Counted from the first letter of the stretch, positions 15,483 through 24,162 are shown. The stretch is 42,276 bases of DNA from Phascolarctobacterium_A sp902463975 (GCF_902463975.1 NZ_CABQHJ010000028.1:1-42276), one strand, 5' to 3'. The notes: generated from the sequence alone by a model not told the origin. Numbers and translations are program-made.

Positions 15483-16887
15483 CACCACTGTTGTCTAAAA
15501 TCATAAAACTTTCTACATGCAGGGAAGCATCTGCCTCAACCTTTAGGGAGCAGGCCAGTTCCCGTTCCCAGGCACGCAAATCCTTGCTTACAAGCCACTC
15601 TGCCAGCCAGGGATTAGCGGTAATCAAAAGATTCTTTGAGCTGCTGCGACGCTTCAGCAAAGTACGCAGACGACGCTTGATTTCCAAAGAAAGATTTTCT
15701 CTGCTTTGCACACGTCCGCTGCCGTTGCATACCGGGCAGGGAGTATATAATACACTTGATAAATTCTGACGCGATTTTTTTCTGGTAATCTCCACCAAAT
15801 TCAGCACCGTGATATCCTGCACCTTAGGATGCATTTTGTCTCCCTTCAGCGCCTGCTGCAGAGAGTTCATAATCTCTCTTTTGTGATTATCGGTATGCAT
15901 ATCAATAAAATCTACTACTATAATGCCACCTATATCACGCAAACGCAGCTGACGTGCAATCTCCAGCGCCGCCTCACGGTTAATCTGCATAATCGTTTCT
16001 TCCAGATTTTCGCGTCCGCTGAACTTGCCGCTGTTAACATCAATAACAGTCATCGCCTCAGTATGGTCAATAACCAGATAACCGCCGCTAGGCAGCGTCA
16101 CCTGTCTGTCACTGATGCCGGCAACTGCTTCTCCCTGCTTGTGATATTCAAAGATATCCTCCAGCCCCTGATACAGCGTTACCCTGATATCCTGTGCCTG
16201 CGGCATCTCGGCCAGCAGCTCTTCTACACGTTTATAAATCGGCAGATTATCAATCACGATTTCCGTCAGCTCCGGACGCAGATAGTCGCGCACAATACGA
16301 ATCGGCAGATCAAGCTCACGCCTCAGCAGGCAGGGAGCCTTCGCCACACGCTCACGAGCCGCCAGCACCTTCCAGTCAGCCGCCAGCTCCTGCACGTCAC
16401 GCTCCAGAAGCTCACGCGCAACACCGGTTGCCGCCGTGCGCACCACAATACCCATGCCGGCAGGACGCACACCCTCGCAAATCATATTAAGGCGCTCGCG
16501 TTCCTCCTTGTCGGTAATCTTGCGCGAAATGCCCACATAATCTGCCTGCGGTAAAAGCACAACATAGCGTCCCGGCAAGGTAATTTCGCGGTTAGCGGTA
16601 GGACCTTTGGTACCGCGTGCATCCTTAGATATCTGCACTATCAGACTTTGGCCTTCTGTAACATTCTTTTTATTGCCCAGATACAGAAATGCATTTTGCT
16701 CCAGGCCGATATCAACAAAGGCAGCCTGAATGCCACGGACTACATTGCAGACCTTACCTTTAAATATGCTGCCTACAAGATGCTGCTCTTCCTTGCGCTC
16801 TACCAGATATTCCATCAATATTCCGTTTTCCAGCAACCCCATACGGGTTTCGTCTTCATTGGCGCTTATAATTATTTTAGCTATCAT
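15472..16887 (-). CDS. rng: Ribonuclease G (RNase E/G family)
   Basis: An endoribonuclease of 471 aa that processes rRNA and starts mRNA decay. N-terminal S1-type RNA-binding region (GSIFKGKVCNVVRGIQAAFVDIG), then the catalytic core with GGYLVIDHTEAMTVIDVNSG and GGIIVVDFIDM, which supply the Mg-binding aspartates, and the Zn-link Cys384-x-x-Cys387 that joins subunits. No long C-terminal degradosome scaffold, so RNase G rather than RNase E in form. It stands directly upstream of rplU, an order common in Firmicutes. Start ATG has GGAG seven bases ahead. Confidence 0.94.
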   Translation of the reverse strand: MIAKIIISANEDETRMGLLENGILMEYLVERKEEQHLVGSIFKGKVCNVVRGIQAAFVDIGLEQNAFLYLGNKKNVTEGQSLIVQISKDARGTKGPTANREITLPGRYVVLLPQADYVGISRKITDKEERERLNMICEGVRPAGMGIVVRTAATGVARELLERDVQELAADWKVLAARERVAKAPCLLRRELDLPIRIVRDYLRPELTEIVIDNLPIYKRVEELLAEMPQAQDIRVTLYQGLEDIFEYHKQGEAVAGISDRQVTLPSGGYLVIDHTEAMTVIDVNSGKFSGRENLEETIMQINREAALEIARQLRLRDIGGIIVVDFIDMHTDNHKREIMNSLQQALKGDKMHPKVQDITVLNLVEITRKKSRQNLSSVLYTPCPVCNGSGRVQSRENLSLEIKRRLRTLLKRRSSSKNLLITANPWLAEWLVSKDLRAWERELACSLKVEADASLHVESFMILDNSGVDK

Positions 16888-16922
16888 CGCTACTCTCCGC
16901 TCTTAAATAATCATGATATTAT

Positions 16923-16951
16923 ATTGTAGCATAAATTGCGCCTGCTGGCAA
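16923..16951 (-). promoter_or_regulatory. Promoter of rng
   Basis: TTGCCA (16946-16951), 17 bases, TACAAT (16923-16928) on the minus strand, about 35 bases before the start codon. Confidence 0.6.
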
Positions 16952-17008
16952 AAGCAACGGCATTTCTGTATGTTAAAAAGCCGTTAGAGCGCATATAAGC
17001 AAAAGCTC

Positions 17009-17761
17009 TTAGAAAAACACCTCATTCTTGTTTCTGACATCCTTGAATGCAGCAAGCATGTTATCTGTTTTTTGCTGCAATGGTGGCGGAAGAATTCTTG
17101 CCTGCTTAGGACATACATGAATGCAGGCCATGCAAAGAATACATTTTGCTGCATCCGTAACCATCTTGCCATCCTCATTTGCTATAGCATCCATCGGACA
17201 GATTTTAGCGCATGCTCCGCACGCAGTGCAGGATGGCAGCGAAAGCGGCGCTGCCGGCACCTTCATCTCCGGCTTATACGGGCGATTGCCTGGTACATGA
17301 ATATTTTCTGCAGAAGTACTGTTCTTAACCTCCTCTGCAAATATGCGGATTTCCTTTTCATCCTCAGCATCCGGTCTGCCGGCGCCAACCTCCGGCACAA
17401 TAGAATGCTGCGCCACAAAGGCAGCGGAAGCTATTACCGTAAAGCCGCCTTGAATCAGAATGTCATTCATCTCCAGCAGCGCATCTTCATAGGCCCTGTT
17501 ACCATAAACAGCGATAGTTACAGCCTGCTTTCCCTCACCGGCAAGCATTTTTATTTTTTCACTTACAACAGAAGGAATCCGTCCGGCAAAAACAGGAGCC
17601 GCAACTGCAATCAGTTCGCCTTGCGGCTGTTCTATTGCCGTTTGCTTATCTCCCAAATCATGCCATACTGCCTCTTTGCCTACGGCAGCGGCAAAAATAT
17701 CGCTCACCTTTTTCGTTCCTCCCGTGGGACTGAAATAATAAACCTCCATTTTATCTGACAT
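17009..17761 (-). CDS. EFR1-type flavodoxin/ferredoxin fusion protein
   Basis: A 250-aa redox protein. The N-terminal half is flavodoxin-like, with the FMN phosphate loop SPTGGT (11-16). The C-terminal part carries two [4Fe-4S] clusters: Cys178, 181, 184, 188 and Cys207, 210, 213, 217, each ending in a CP pair. Such proteins shuttle low-potential electrons in anaerobes; partners are unknown. Start ATG at 17761 has AAGGAGG seven bases before; the frame continues ten codons upstream without a better site. Single gene facing away from rng's promoter region. Confidence 0.88.
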   Translation of the reverse strand: MSDKMEVYYFSPTGGTKKVSDIFAAAVGKEAVWHDLGDKQTAIEQPQGELIAVAAPVFAGRIPSVVSEKIKMLAGEGKQAVTIAVYGNRAYEDALLEMNDILIQGGFTVIASAAFVAQHSIVPEVGAGRPDAEDEKEIRIFAEEVKNSTSAENIHVPGNRPYKPEMKVPAAPLSLPSCTACGACAKICPMDAIANEDGKMVTDAAKCILCMACIHVCPKQARILPPPLQQKTDNMLAAFKDVRNKNEVFF

Positions 17762-17911
17762 TTTTCGTCCTCCTTTGCTTTGTGCATACATATAATAATT
17801 TTAAATGCAGCCTCTTCAAAAAGTTTTTCCTCTTAAGCAATAATTATGCATCACCTGATATTATTGTAAAACAAAAAGCAGAATATGGCCAGCGCATAAA
17901 TATGTACAGAC

Positions 17912-17963
17912 ACAAAAATCCCTTAGCTATGAGTTTTATACCCACAGCTAAGGGATTATTTTT
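17912..17963. terminator. Strong bidirectional terminator, probably the former guaA terminator
   Basis: AATCCCTTAGCT (17917-17928) pairs perfectly with AGCTAAGGGATT (17946-17957); T-runs follow on both strands. It lies about 28 bases beyond the left copy of the guaA 3'-end repeat. If the island is removed, it would sit directly after the guaA stop codon, so it is probably guaA's original terminator. Confidence 0.7.
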
Positions 17964-17984
17964 TACTATAATATTGTGTCAGAA

Positions 17985-17997
17985 ATTATTCGAACTC
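17985..17997. repeat. Left attachment-like repeat (copy of guaA 3' end)
   Basis: ATTATTCGAACTC is identical to 26519-26531. On the minus strand it reads GAG-TTC-GAA-TAA-T, the last three codons plus stop of guaA. The two copies bound the defence island, as direct repeats left by site-specific integration would. Confidence 0.7.
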
Positions 17998-18130
17998 GCT
18001 CCCATCAAACCTATTCTAAACAGGTTTGCTTATGAGATTTAGCACAGATTATTTATATTGCTTTCATTATTCAGGTAGCATGGGCTATCTGATTTTTTGT
18101 TGCCAAAACGTTGCCACGAGTGGTGGAACT

Positions 18131-20704
18131 TTAACGCCAAGAAGTATAGATAAGTTGTCTCTTATCAAATGCTTCTTTGCCGCCCTCCATAATGTCAACA
18201 ATTTGTTTGTGTGTAGAATCCAGGTCGATATTACCTTGGGTAACATCAATTTTGGTTTCTTGAAACTCGACAACTAACACTCTTTCGGAATCACCAAGCA
18301 CAGGGATATTTGCATTATGCGTAGAAAATATAAACTGCATATAAGGCTTTTTCTGCGCAATAGCGGTGATGACTTCGTCATAGATTACCTTATTATCAAG
18401 ATCATCTTCCGGTTGATCAATGAAGATAATATCATTATCATCCTGTGTCACTATGAACAGTATAAGTGCTGACGCTCGTTGACCAATCGAGTGTTGTCGC
18501 AACAGTTTTCCATGATAATAAATATCTACTTTGTTTTCAACTTGTCTGCCCAACAATTCCTCATATTGATTTCGAAGCTTATCTTCCATTTTTACATATT
18601 CGCCGGAGGTAACGATGCTTTTCAGTTTACCACCATTAGAAATAATCCAATCTTCTATGATCGCCGCATAATCAGTAAAGGCATCACAAATTGCTTGATA
18701 TTTAATATCTGAGACACCAGTACCCTTGAAATCATTTTTCAGTTGAGATTTAAAACCTTCTCGATCTCCTTTGAATGTGATTTTAATTCGTAGTTCGGTT
18801 TGATTCTTGTTAATACGTTCGGTTTCAGCTTTATAAGCGTTATAGGTTGCTAACAGAGCATCATTGCGCTCTCGTATTGCCTTGGTAAATGATGCTTCTA
18901 TTTTTGATTTAGAGGAAGCTTCTTCGCTTAATTGCTTTAGCTTTTCTTTGATTTTTTGTAGATCAGCGGTCATCTTGACAAAACTATCAACATCCAAAGT
19001 CTCGTCCTTGATCTCCCTCTTAATTTCAGCGAATTTATCTGCTAAACTATCAGTTCGCTCCTTCAGACGGGATATGATGTTTTCCATACCACTACGTTGT
19101 TTATCAATTTCAGCAATGCAAGAACCGATTTGTGTGAGCTGAACATCTATTAGCGATAATACTCTGGAAACATCTTCAAATATGTCTTTATTAAAGTCAC
19201 TGCTGTAGCCATCCAAAGCATTTGATGCAACAGCGTTCTTTGAAAACGCATTACGAATATCACGTGAAATAGCGTCTATTTTAATTTTTACCGCATCAAG
19301 TTTTGTGGTGTCAGTAGCATAACCGCTTTGCTTTTTTAGTTTGTCCGCCACACCTTTTTCTTCGAAAATAGAAAGTTTATGCTCAAGTTCGGTTTGTAAT
19401 GTCGTAACTTCGGTCATTTGCTGTGGAATTTTGCTCACATCCAGCAAACGTTCTACTGTTCTGATCAATTCATTTACACAGCTATCCAAATTAGAGGGTT
19501 GACCAATTCTGCCACTAATCAATTTTTCCAACAGACCGTTTTCGTGATCTGCACTGCTGGATAGATCTTTTTGACCAAAATATTGAACCCCATCGAACAA
19601 GCTGATCGGATTTATATTTAAGTCATTGCCATTCTCATCAAGAACATTTATCCGCTCTCCAAATATTCGGCTGACAGCATATCGTTTGCCATGTTTATCT
19701 ATTACATTTAACGTTGCTTTGCCGCCGGAACCAAAGACATTTTTAACGAGAGAATCTTTGTATTCTTTGTCCATTTGCGCTGTAAGACCCAAAACATATC
19801 GAACAGCTTCTAAAACAGATGATTTTCCGCTACCTCTTATGCCAATAAGTGTATTCAGCTCACGGGAAAACATTATTGTTTGCCCGTCAAATTTTCCACC
19901 TTGGAACGATATTGACTCTATAAATCCGTGTTTGCTATCAGGGATATTTTCGCTGACTCTATCTCTGTGATCTTGTAAAGCAAATTTAATTGCAGCATAC
20001 GAATATTCACCAATTTTCAAATATGTGCATTTATCGCCCTTTCCTATATCTGTGATAGACTTGGGATCAGAACCTTCAACAAGAGCAGGCAAATAACCAC
20101 AGCACCGTTCAAATTGGGTGAGATTATCACGTGTTCTGGATTTTTGCAAGCCAAGAACACGATTTCTAAAAGGCGTAAATCCTGCCAAAGATTCAAGCAA
20201 TCCGCCTTTACATTCACTAAACAGACCGCTATTCTGATCTACATGAGCGAATAGCATAAAATAATCTCGTCCATAAGCGTTTAACTGCTCAAATACATTT
20301 TTAAGGTCATATATGCTTTTGGTATTACGGTTTTCAGGATTAGTGATTGTGGCGAATGCTGCTGTTAAAAAAGTTTGAATATGATTATTACCATTTTCAA
20401 ACCATTCATCCGGATCAAACACAATTAGCGTGTGAATTCCGTTTGCCCCTTCTTTGACAGTTAATTCCACTCCCGGAAGAATAAATATATCTTGCTTTTT
20501 TGCAGCCTTACGAATAGCCTTATATTCTTCTCTGTCAAACTTGTTATGGTTTGTAATTACTCCAATATTTATATTAGCTTCTTTTAGTGCAGAAACATAA
20601 TCGTTTATAAAAGAGTTTTGTTCGCCAGAATAAATAAATTCTTTGTCTTTACACGTATGCAAATGAAAATCAGCACGAACATATTGCAATCCTGTCTCGA
20701 ACAT
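18131..20704 (-). CDS. PHP-domain plus SMC-like ATPase (TrlF-like), probable defence protein
   Basis: An 857-aa two-part protein. Residues 1-260 form a PHP-type metallo-hydrolase with FHLHT (His14, His16), Glu80, His91, His154 and Asp213 as likely metal ligands. Residues 265-857 form an SMC/Rad50-like ATPase: Walker A GIRGSGKSS (288-296), long coiled-coil arms, a SIGQRAS signature, Walker B IIFIDQ (759-764) with PEDDLDN, and the switch His796. This combination matches the TrlF-like family as I recall it, often found in defence islands. A nuclease or phosphatase driven by ATP is inferred. Start ATG at 20704 follows a GGGGTGA site; a longer frame would overlap the methylase. It is the last gene of the restriction-modification operon, 40 bases after the methylase. 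Confidence 0.85.
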   Translation of the reverse strand: MFETGLQYVRADFHLHTCKDKEFIYSGEQNSFINDYVSALKEANINIGVITNHNKFDREEYKAIRKAAKKQDIFILPGVELTVKEGANGIHTLIVFDPDEWFENGNNHIQTFLTAAFATITNPENRNTKSIYDLKNVFEQLNAYGRDYFMLFAHVDQNSGLFSECKGGLLESLAGFTPFRNRVLGLQKSRTRDNLTQFERCCGYLPALVEGSDPKSITDIGKGDKCTYLKIGEYSYAAIKFALQDHRDRVSENIPDSKHGFIESISFQGGKFDGQTIMFSRELNTLIGIRGSGKSSVLEAVRYVLGLTAQMDKEYKDSLVKNVFGSGGKATLNVIDKHGKRYAVSRIFGERINVLDENGNDLNINPISLFDGVQYFGQKDLSSSADHENGLLEKLISGRIGQPSNLDSCVNELIRTVERLLDVSKIPQQMTEVTTLQTELEHKLSIFEEKGVADKLKKQSGYATDTTKLDAVKIKIDAISRDIRNAFSKNAVASNALDGYSSDFNKDIFEDVSRVLSLIDVQLTQIGSCIAEIDKQRSGMENIISRLKERTDSLADKFAEIKREIKDETLDVDSFVKMTADLQKIKEKLKQLSEEASSKSKIEASFTKAIRERNDALLATYNAYKAETERINKNQTELRIKITFKGDREGFKSQLKNDFKGTGVSDIKYQAICDAFTDYAAIIEDWIISNGGKLKSIVTSGEYVKMEDKLRNQYEELLGRQVENKVDIYYHGKLLRQHSIGQRASALILFIVTQDDNDIIFIDQPEDDLDNKVIYDEVITAIAQKKPYMQFIFSTHNANIPVLGDSERVLVVEFQETKIDVTQGNIDLDSTHKQIVDIMEGGKEAFDKRQLIYTSWR

Positions 20705-20744
20705 ACCATCACCCCTCTTCCAATACCTCTTTTTATTTTGAATA

Positions 20745-21491
20745 TTACTTTCTAAACACAAACAGATACTCGTGAGCAATTAATAAAAAGTTATACTTCA
20801 CGCTGTTTGTTTTCCAATACCCCGTAGCTTTGCAGTTGTGTTGTTCCTTGATTATAAGCTCTTTTAGCTTAAATCCTGCATCTTCAAAAACACGCATAAC
20901 CTCAAAAGACATAGGGATCATATGGCCTTTTTGACGGGTATCGCCCATCAGAACAGCACAAAACTTATCTTTTTTCAGCACACGGTAGCTCTCTTTGGCT
21001 ACCATTTTCATTTCTTCAATGAAATCCTTTACTTTCAACAGTGACAAGTCTTCCGGAATATCCTCGCTGTACTGAATAATATCAGCATACGGCGGGTGAG
21101 TACAAATAAGATCAATGCTACTGTCGGGAACAAAATCTAAATGCCGAGCATCGCCCTTGTGGATATAAACCTTGCCGTTAGCCCCTTCGTATTCAAAATC
21201 AATCTTTTCTCTGCATCGTGCGAGAGCAACGTCATTGACATCGACACCGATAATATTACGGTTGAGCAACTTTGCCTCAACAAGTGTTGTACCTCCACCG
21301 GCAAACTGATCAAGCACTAAATCTCCCTCTTGAGAATACCTCAATAGAATGTTTCTCGGAATGTACGGGGACCAATTTCCACGCCATTTTGCATCGTGGG
21401 TAGCCCAATCGCCACGCTTTGGAAAAGACCAATGCGTAGTCATTTCAAGCTCAAAGTCCTCCGGTTCCCATTTTGTAATTTTCTTTGCCAT
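20745..21491 (-). CDS. DNA methyltransferase (N4-cytosine/N6-adenine type)
   Basis: A 248-aa SAM-dependent DNA methylase. Motif I is DQFAGGGTT (61-69) and the catalytic motif IV is THPPY (131-135), a TSPPY-like form. Motif I precedes motif IV, unlike DpnA of the classical DpnII system, where the DPPY motif comes first. Its start overlaps the stop of the restriction endonuclease by one base (TAATG), so the two are translationally coupled. It probably supplies a second protective methylation in the same restriction-modification set, but its target cannot be read from sequence. Confidence 0.85.
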   Translation of the reverse strand: MAKKITKWEPEDFELEMTTHWSFPKRGDWATHDAKWRGNWSPYIPRNILLRYSQEGDLVLDQFAGGGTTLVEAKLLNRNIIGVDVNDVALARCREKIDFEYEGANGKVYIHKGDARHLDFVPDSSIDLICTHPPYADIIQYSEDIPEDLSLLKVKDFIEEMKMVAKESYRVLKKDKFCAVLMGDTRQKGHMIPMSFEVMRVFEDAGFKLKELIIKEQHNCKATGYWKTNSVKYNFLLIAHEYLFVFRK

Positions 21492-22366
21492 TATTTGAAA
21501 ACCTCTGTGATAATGCCATCCTCAAGGTCTTTGATGCTGTAAATGTTCTCCATTACATCAAAGGTTTCCTCAAGGTTATTACGAGCGCTTGTCCATCCCT
21601 TGCCGTCTGTAAACCACACAAAGGCGAATCCATCAATAGTATCTGTTTCAAGAGCCAGCGTTTTATAGCTGCGCGCTGTTTCATTGAGCTTGCTGCCGCC
21701 GCTACCATAGAAATTGGTTTCAATGCCATAAATCATAGTAGGCGTTTTGACAACGAAATCAAAACGCTTTTCCATTTTGCCTTGATTGGAAATGGCAGAA
21801 AGGTCGACACCCCATTTATCGGTAATCTGATGTATGTACATTTCCTTGAAGTAAGTTTTGCCCTTGATAAATCCAGCTTTTTTGATAAAGCTTTCTACCA
21901 AGTCCTCCATCAAATGACCGCCTCTGTTTTTACGACCGTTGGAATCAAGCCCTGTTTCAACACCAGTGGCGTAATCGACGAGGTTGTTTATGATGTGGTT
22001 TGACAGCAAATCAAATAGACCAGTATGGTCCATAAAGTAGGAATAGCGTTCATAGTGAGCATAGCTATTCGGAGGATATTTGCCAAAATCAAACTGATAT
22101 AGGTATCCTCCGTTCTCGTCCTGGCAGTAAATTTCATTCGCTCTGACAGCCAAGAGCAGAGGAATACATTTTAATACTTCGGGGTATTTTTTAATCAGAG
22201 CCTTAAAATCCTCTTTTATGTTTTTGGAGCCAATAAGGGAATTGAGAATATTCAACTCCACCTTGATACCATCGACATTGCGGTGGACTTTTTCGAAATC
22301 AATGTAATATCCATAATCCGCAATGCTGTCACGGAAACTGGCTAACCAAGCATTAAAATTACGCAT
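21491..22366 (-). CDS. Type II restriction endonuclease, DpnII/MboI family
   Basis: A 291-aa endonuclease expected to cut unmethylated GATC. The family block GIETNFYGSGGSKLNETARS is present, and Asp203 (RFDFVV) with Glu216 (YGIETN) fit a PD-(D/E)xK-type catalytic core. The N-terminal region (WLASFRDSI...) and length match the family. It lies between a Dam-type methylase gene and a second methylase, the gene set of DpnII systems, although the order differs from the classical dpnM-dpnA-dpnB. Specificity is inferred from family. Confidence 0.9.
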   Translation of the reverse strand: MRNFNAWLASFRDSIADYGYYIDFEKVHRNVDGIKVELNILNSLIGSKNIKEDFKALIKKYPEVLKCIPLLLAVRANEIYCQDENGGYLYQFDFGKYPPNSYAHYERYSYFMDHTGLFDLLSNHIINNLVDYATGVETGLDSNGRKNRGGHLMEDLVESFIKKAGFIKGKTYFKEMYIHQITDKWGVDLSAISNQGKMEKRFDFVVKTPTMIYGIETNFYGSGGSKLNETARSYKTLALETDTIDGFAFVWFTDGKGWTSARNNLEETFDVMENIYSIKDLEDGIITEVFK

Positions 22367-22386
22367 TATTTTAACCCCTTCCAGTA

Positions 22387-22641
22387 TTAAGAACTTCTTT
22401 TTCGACCTTCGGCATAACCCGCATCATACGCAGCTTTAGCATCCTTATGGCGAACTGTGCCTGCTTGGCTAAATGGTAAATGAGAAAGATCTCTTTGAGG
22501 TGTATTCCCAGCTAAACCATCACGCAAGCCTTCTTCGTATGCACATCCAGCACAAATGTGTCTATCACCATACTGATTATCCTGTGCGTCTGGAAGTTTA
22601 TCATATTCTTTCAAATAACGATGTTTTTTGTTGCAAATCAT
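22387..22641 (-). CDS. Small Cys-containing protein in the restriction operon
   Basis: An 84-aa hydrophilic protein that I do not recognise. It has Cys3 and a CAGC pair (Cys30, Cys33), His28 in DRHICAGC, and two similar short halves rich in Gly and Tyr (YEEGLRDGLAG and YDAGYAEGRKR), which look like a repeated Y-x-x-G-x-x-x-G motif. It sits tightly between the Dam-type methylase (11 bases) and the endonuclease (20 bases), so it is co-expressed with them. It could be a zinc-binding accessory or control factor; that is only inference. An AGGAGG precedes the ATG. Confidence 0.7.
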   Translation of the reverse strand: MICNKKHRYLKEYDKLPDAQDNQYGDRHICAGCAYEEGLRDGLAGNTPQRDLSHLPFSQAGTVRHKDAKAAYDAGYAEGRKRSS

Positions 22642-22652
22642 AATTATCCTCC

Positions 22653-23723
22653 TTAGAAATTAGATATCAAAAGTTCCTTAATTTTTCCCCTTGCCCCGCT
22701 GTTGCAGTTGATCATGCGGGTCGCTTCAACACGCTTAATCCTATGGGACGAATAAATGTTATCAAAGAAATCATCCTCTGTGTTGGAGTTCTTAGGGTCG
22801 GAATTGCTGATTACAATTTTTGCGCCTTTTCTATTCATATCATCAACAAATTTTGCAAGTTCAATCTGTTCTTCGTCATTAAACAGGTTTTCTGTATATG
22901 CCGTAAAACTTGCTGTGTTGGTGATAGGACGATACGGAGGGTCGAAATAAACAAAGGTGTTTTCATCAATAAACTCTGCAGATTCTCTGTAATCGCCGCA
23001 AATGATTTGTACTCTTTGGAGCTTTTCAGATACAGCTCTAAGGTTGTCCTCATCACAAATCATCGGATTTTTGTAGGAGCCCATAGGCACATTAAACAAT
23101 CCTTTTTTATTGACACGGAACAAGCCGTTAAAACAGGTCTTGTTAAGGAAAATCATCAAGGCTGCTTTCTCAATATTTACGGCTTCGTTGCCGTTGACTT
23201 TCAAATCATTAAAGCGTTCACGCCTTGCCATATAGTAGATCTTGCGATGCTCTGTATCCATCGGGACAAACTCGCTCTGCATAACCATCAGCATATCTAC
23301 AAGCTCGTCTATATCGTCTCGAATGATACGATAGGTATTAATAAGCTCGGCGTTAATATCGCTGATGTACACTTCTTCTAAGTCGTATTTACTCAGAATA
23401 TCAAAAAGCACAGCACCGCCGCCTACAAACGGCTCTGCATACTTGATGATTGTTCCATCCCCGAAAGGATAATACTTTTCAAGCTCAGCAAGAAGTTGCC
23501 CTTTGCCACCAGCCCATTTCAAAAACGGTTTAACTTTTTTGCCATCGCTCTGCGAATAGCGAGTAATTCTTGCATCAATCGGCTTTTCTGCCGTAGTAGG
23601 TATAATCCACATATTCCCAATCATAGTAGCGTTATCAATTCGGTTTTCAGAACATAAGACAGCAACTCGTCTTTGGGAAATCCCCCATTTATCAGCAGCT
23701 TCTCTTGCGGACATAAATTCCAT
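22653..23723 (-). CDS. Dam-type adenine-N6 DNA methyltransferase with N-terminal HTH domain
   Basis: A 356-aa class alpha (D12) methylase that should methylate adenine in GATC and protect against the adjacent DpnII-like endonuclease. Seen: FLKWAGGKG (67-75; SAM binding), EPFVGGG (97-103), the NGLFRVNKKGLFNVPMG target-recognition block and catalytic DPPY (261-264). The C-terminal two thirds closely resemble DpnM/MboIA. Residues 1-55 add a helix-turn-helix of the excisionase/MerR-like kind (SAREAADKWGISQRRVAVL), absent from DpnM, which could bind the operon promoter and self-regulate. Start: AGGAGG lies seven bases before the ATG at 23723, one base before an ATG at 23729. Confidence 0.92.
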   Translation of the reverse strand: MEFMSAREAADKWGISQRRVAVLCSENRIDNATMIGNMWIIPTTAEKPIDARITRYSQSDGKKVKPFLKWAGGKGQLLAELEKYYPFGDGTIIKYAEPFVGGGAVLFDILSKYDLEEVYISDINAELINTYRIIRDDIDELVDMLMVMQSEFVPMDTEHRKIYYMARRERFNDLKVNGNEAVNIEKAALMIFLNKTCFNGLFRVNKKGLFNVPMGSYKNPMICDEDNLRAVSEKLQRVQIICGDYRESAEFIDENTFVYFDPPYRPITNTASFTAYTENLFNDEEQIELAKFVDDMNRKGAKIVISNSDPKNSNTEDDFFDNIYSSHRIKRVEATRMINCNSGARGKIKELLISNF

Positions 23724-23829
23724 AGCCATACCTCCTATTTTAATAGTAATATTATATTCTAATGCTCGAATAATTGCAATACCGTTTCGAAAATTAGTAT
23801 GTAACTTTTTTGTGACTATGCAGAAAACT

Positions 23830-23853
23830 GCCCGTAGGATTGCTCCCACGGGC
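23830..23853 (-). terminator. Terminator-like hairpin
   Basis: GCCCGTAGGA pairs with TCCCACGGGC around TTGC, with one mismatch; on the minus strand AGTTTTCTG follows. It probably ends the relaxase/DUF6061 transcript ahead of the restriction operon. Confidence 0.5.
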
Positions 23854-23858
23854 GGCGG

Positions 23859-23891
23859 TATGGTGAGTGGACAAAATGTCCACTCACCATA
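23859..23891. repeat. Perfect 15-bp inverted repeat
   Basis: TATGGTGAGTGGACA pairs exactly with TGTCCACTCACCATA around AAA. It directly follows the DUF6061-like gene and has no T-run. It may be a protein-binding site or part of a double terminator. Confidence 0.55.
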
Positions 23892-23892
23892 A

Positions 23893-24138
23893 TCAGTTTT
23901 CAAAAGGCTTATACACGGTCACGGTTTTCAGATACTTCGCAGGATCGCCATTGAGTATCAAGTCCGCATATTCAAGCGGAGCGTTGTAAGTGAAATAGTC
24001 CAGCTCAGACCGCTCGTAAATATTGTCGGCTACCTCGTTTTCCACAGCGGTGCAATCAATGGCAATCAGCGTTCCGCCCTCCAGCCAAAGCTCCACGCAA
24101 GCGGTGTCGATGTTGAACTCACAAGATATAACTTTCAT
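23893..24138 (-). CDS. DUF6061-like small protein of mobile elements
   Basis: An 81-aa acidic protein (MKVISCEFNIDTACVELWL...) that matches my memory of the DUF6061 family, small proteins often found beside relaxase genes in conjugative or mobilisable elements of Firmicutes. Key stretch: ENEVADNIYERSELDYF. It lies 24 bases after the relaxase remnant. Function unknown; its presence supports a mobile-element origin of this part of the island. Confidence 0.65.
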   Translation of the reverse strand: MKVISCEFNIDTACVELWLEGGTLIAIDCTAVENEVADNIYERSELDYFTYNAPLEYADLILNGDPAKYLKTVTVYKPFEN

Positions 24139-24162
24139 TTTCCGTTCCTCCTTAGATTTTGA

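Larger units (their letters stand above)
17762..18130. other. Intergenic region holding a displaced terminator and the left island end
   Basis: No gene is visible. From left to right: an AT-rich upstream region of the redox gene, a strong hairpin (17917-17957), the left 13-bp island repeat (17985-17997), a small hairpin AAACCT/AGGTTT (18008-18026), then the tail of the PHP-ATPase transcript unit. Confidence 0.55.

Noticed and set aside
20705..20779. 25-residue N-terminal extension of the PHP-ATPase
   Set aside because: It would overlap the methylase gene by 35 bases; the ATG at 20704 sits right before the PHP motif and has its own Shine-Dalgarno.
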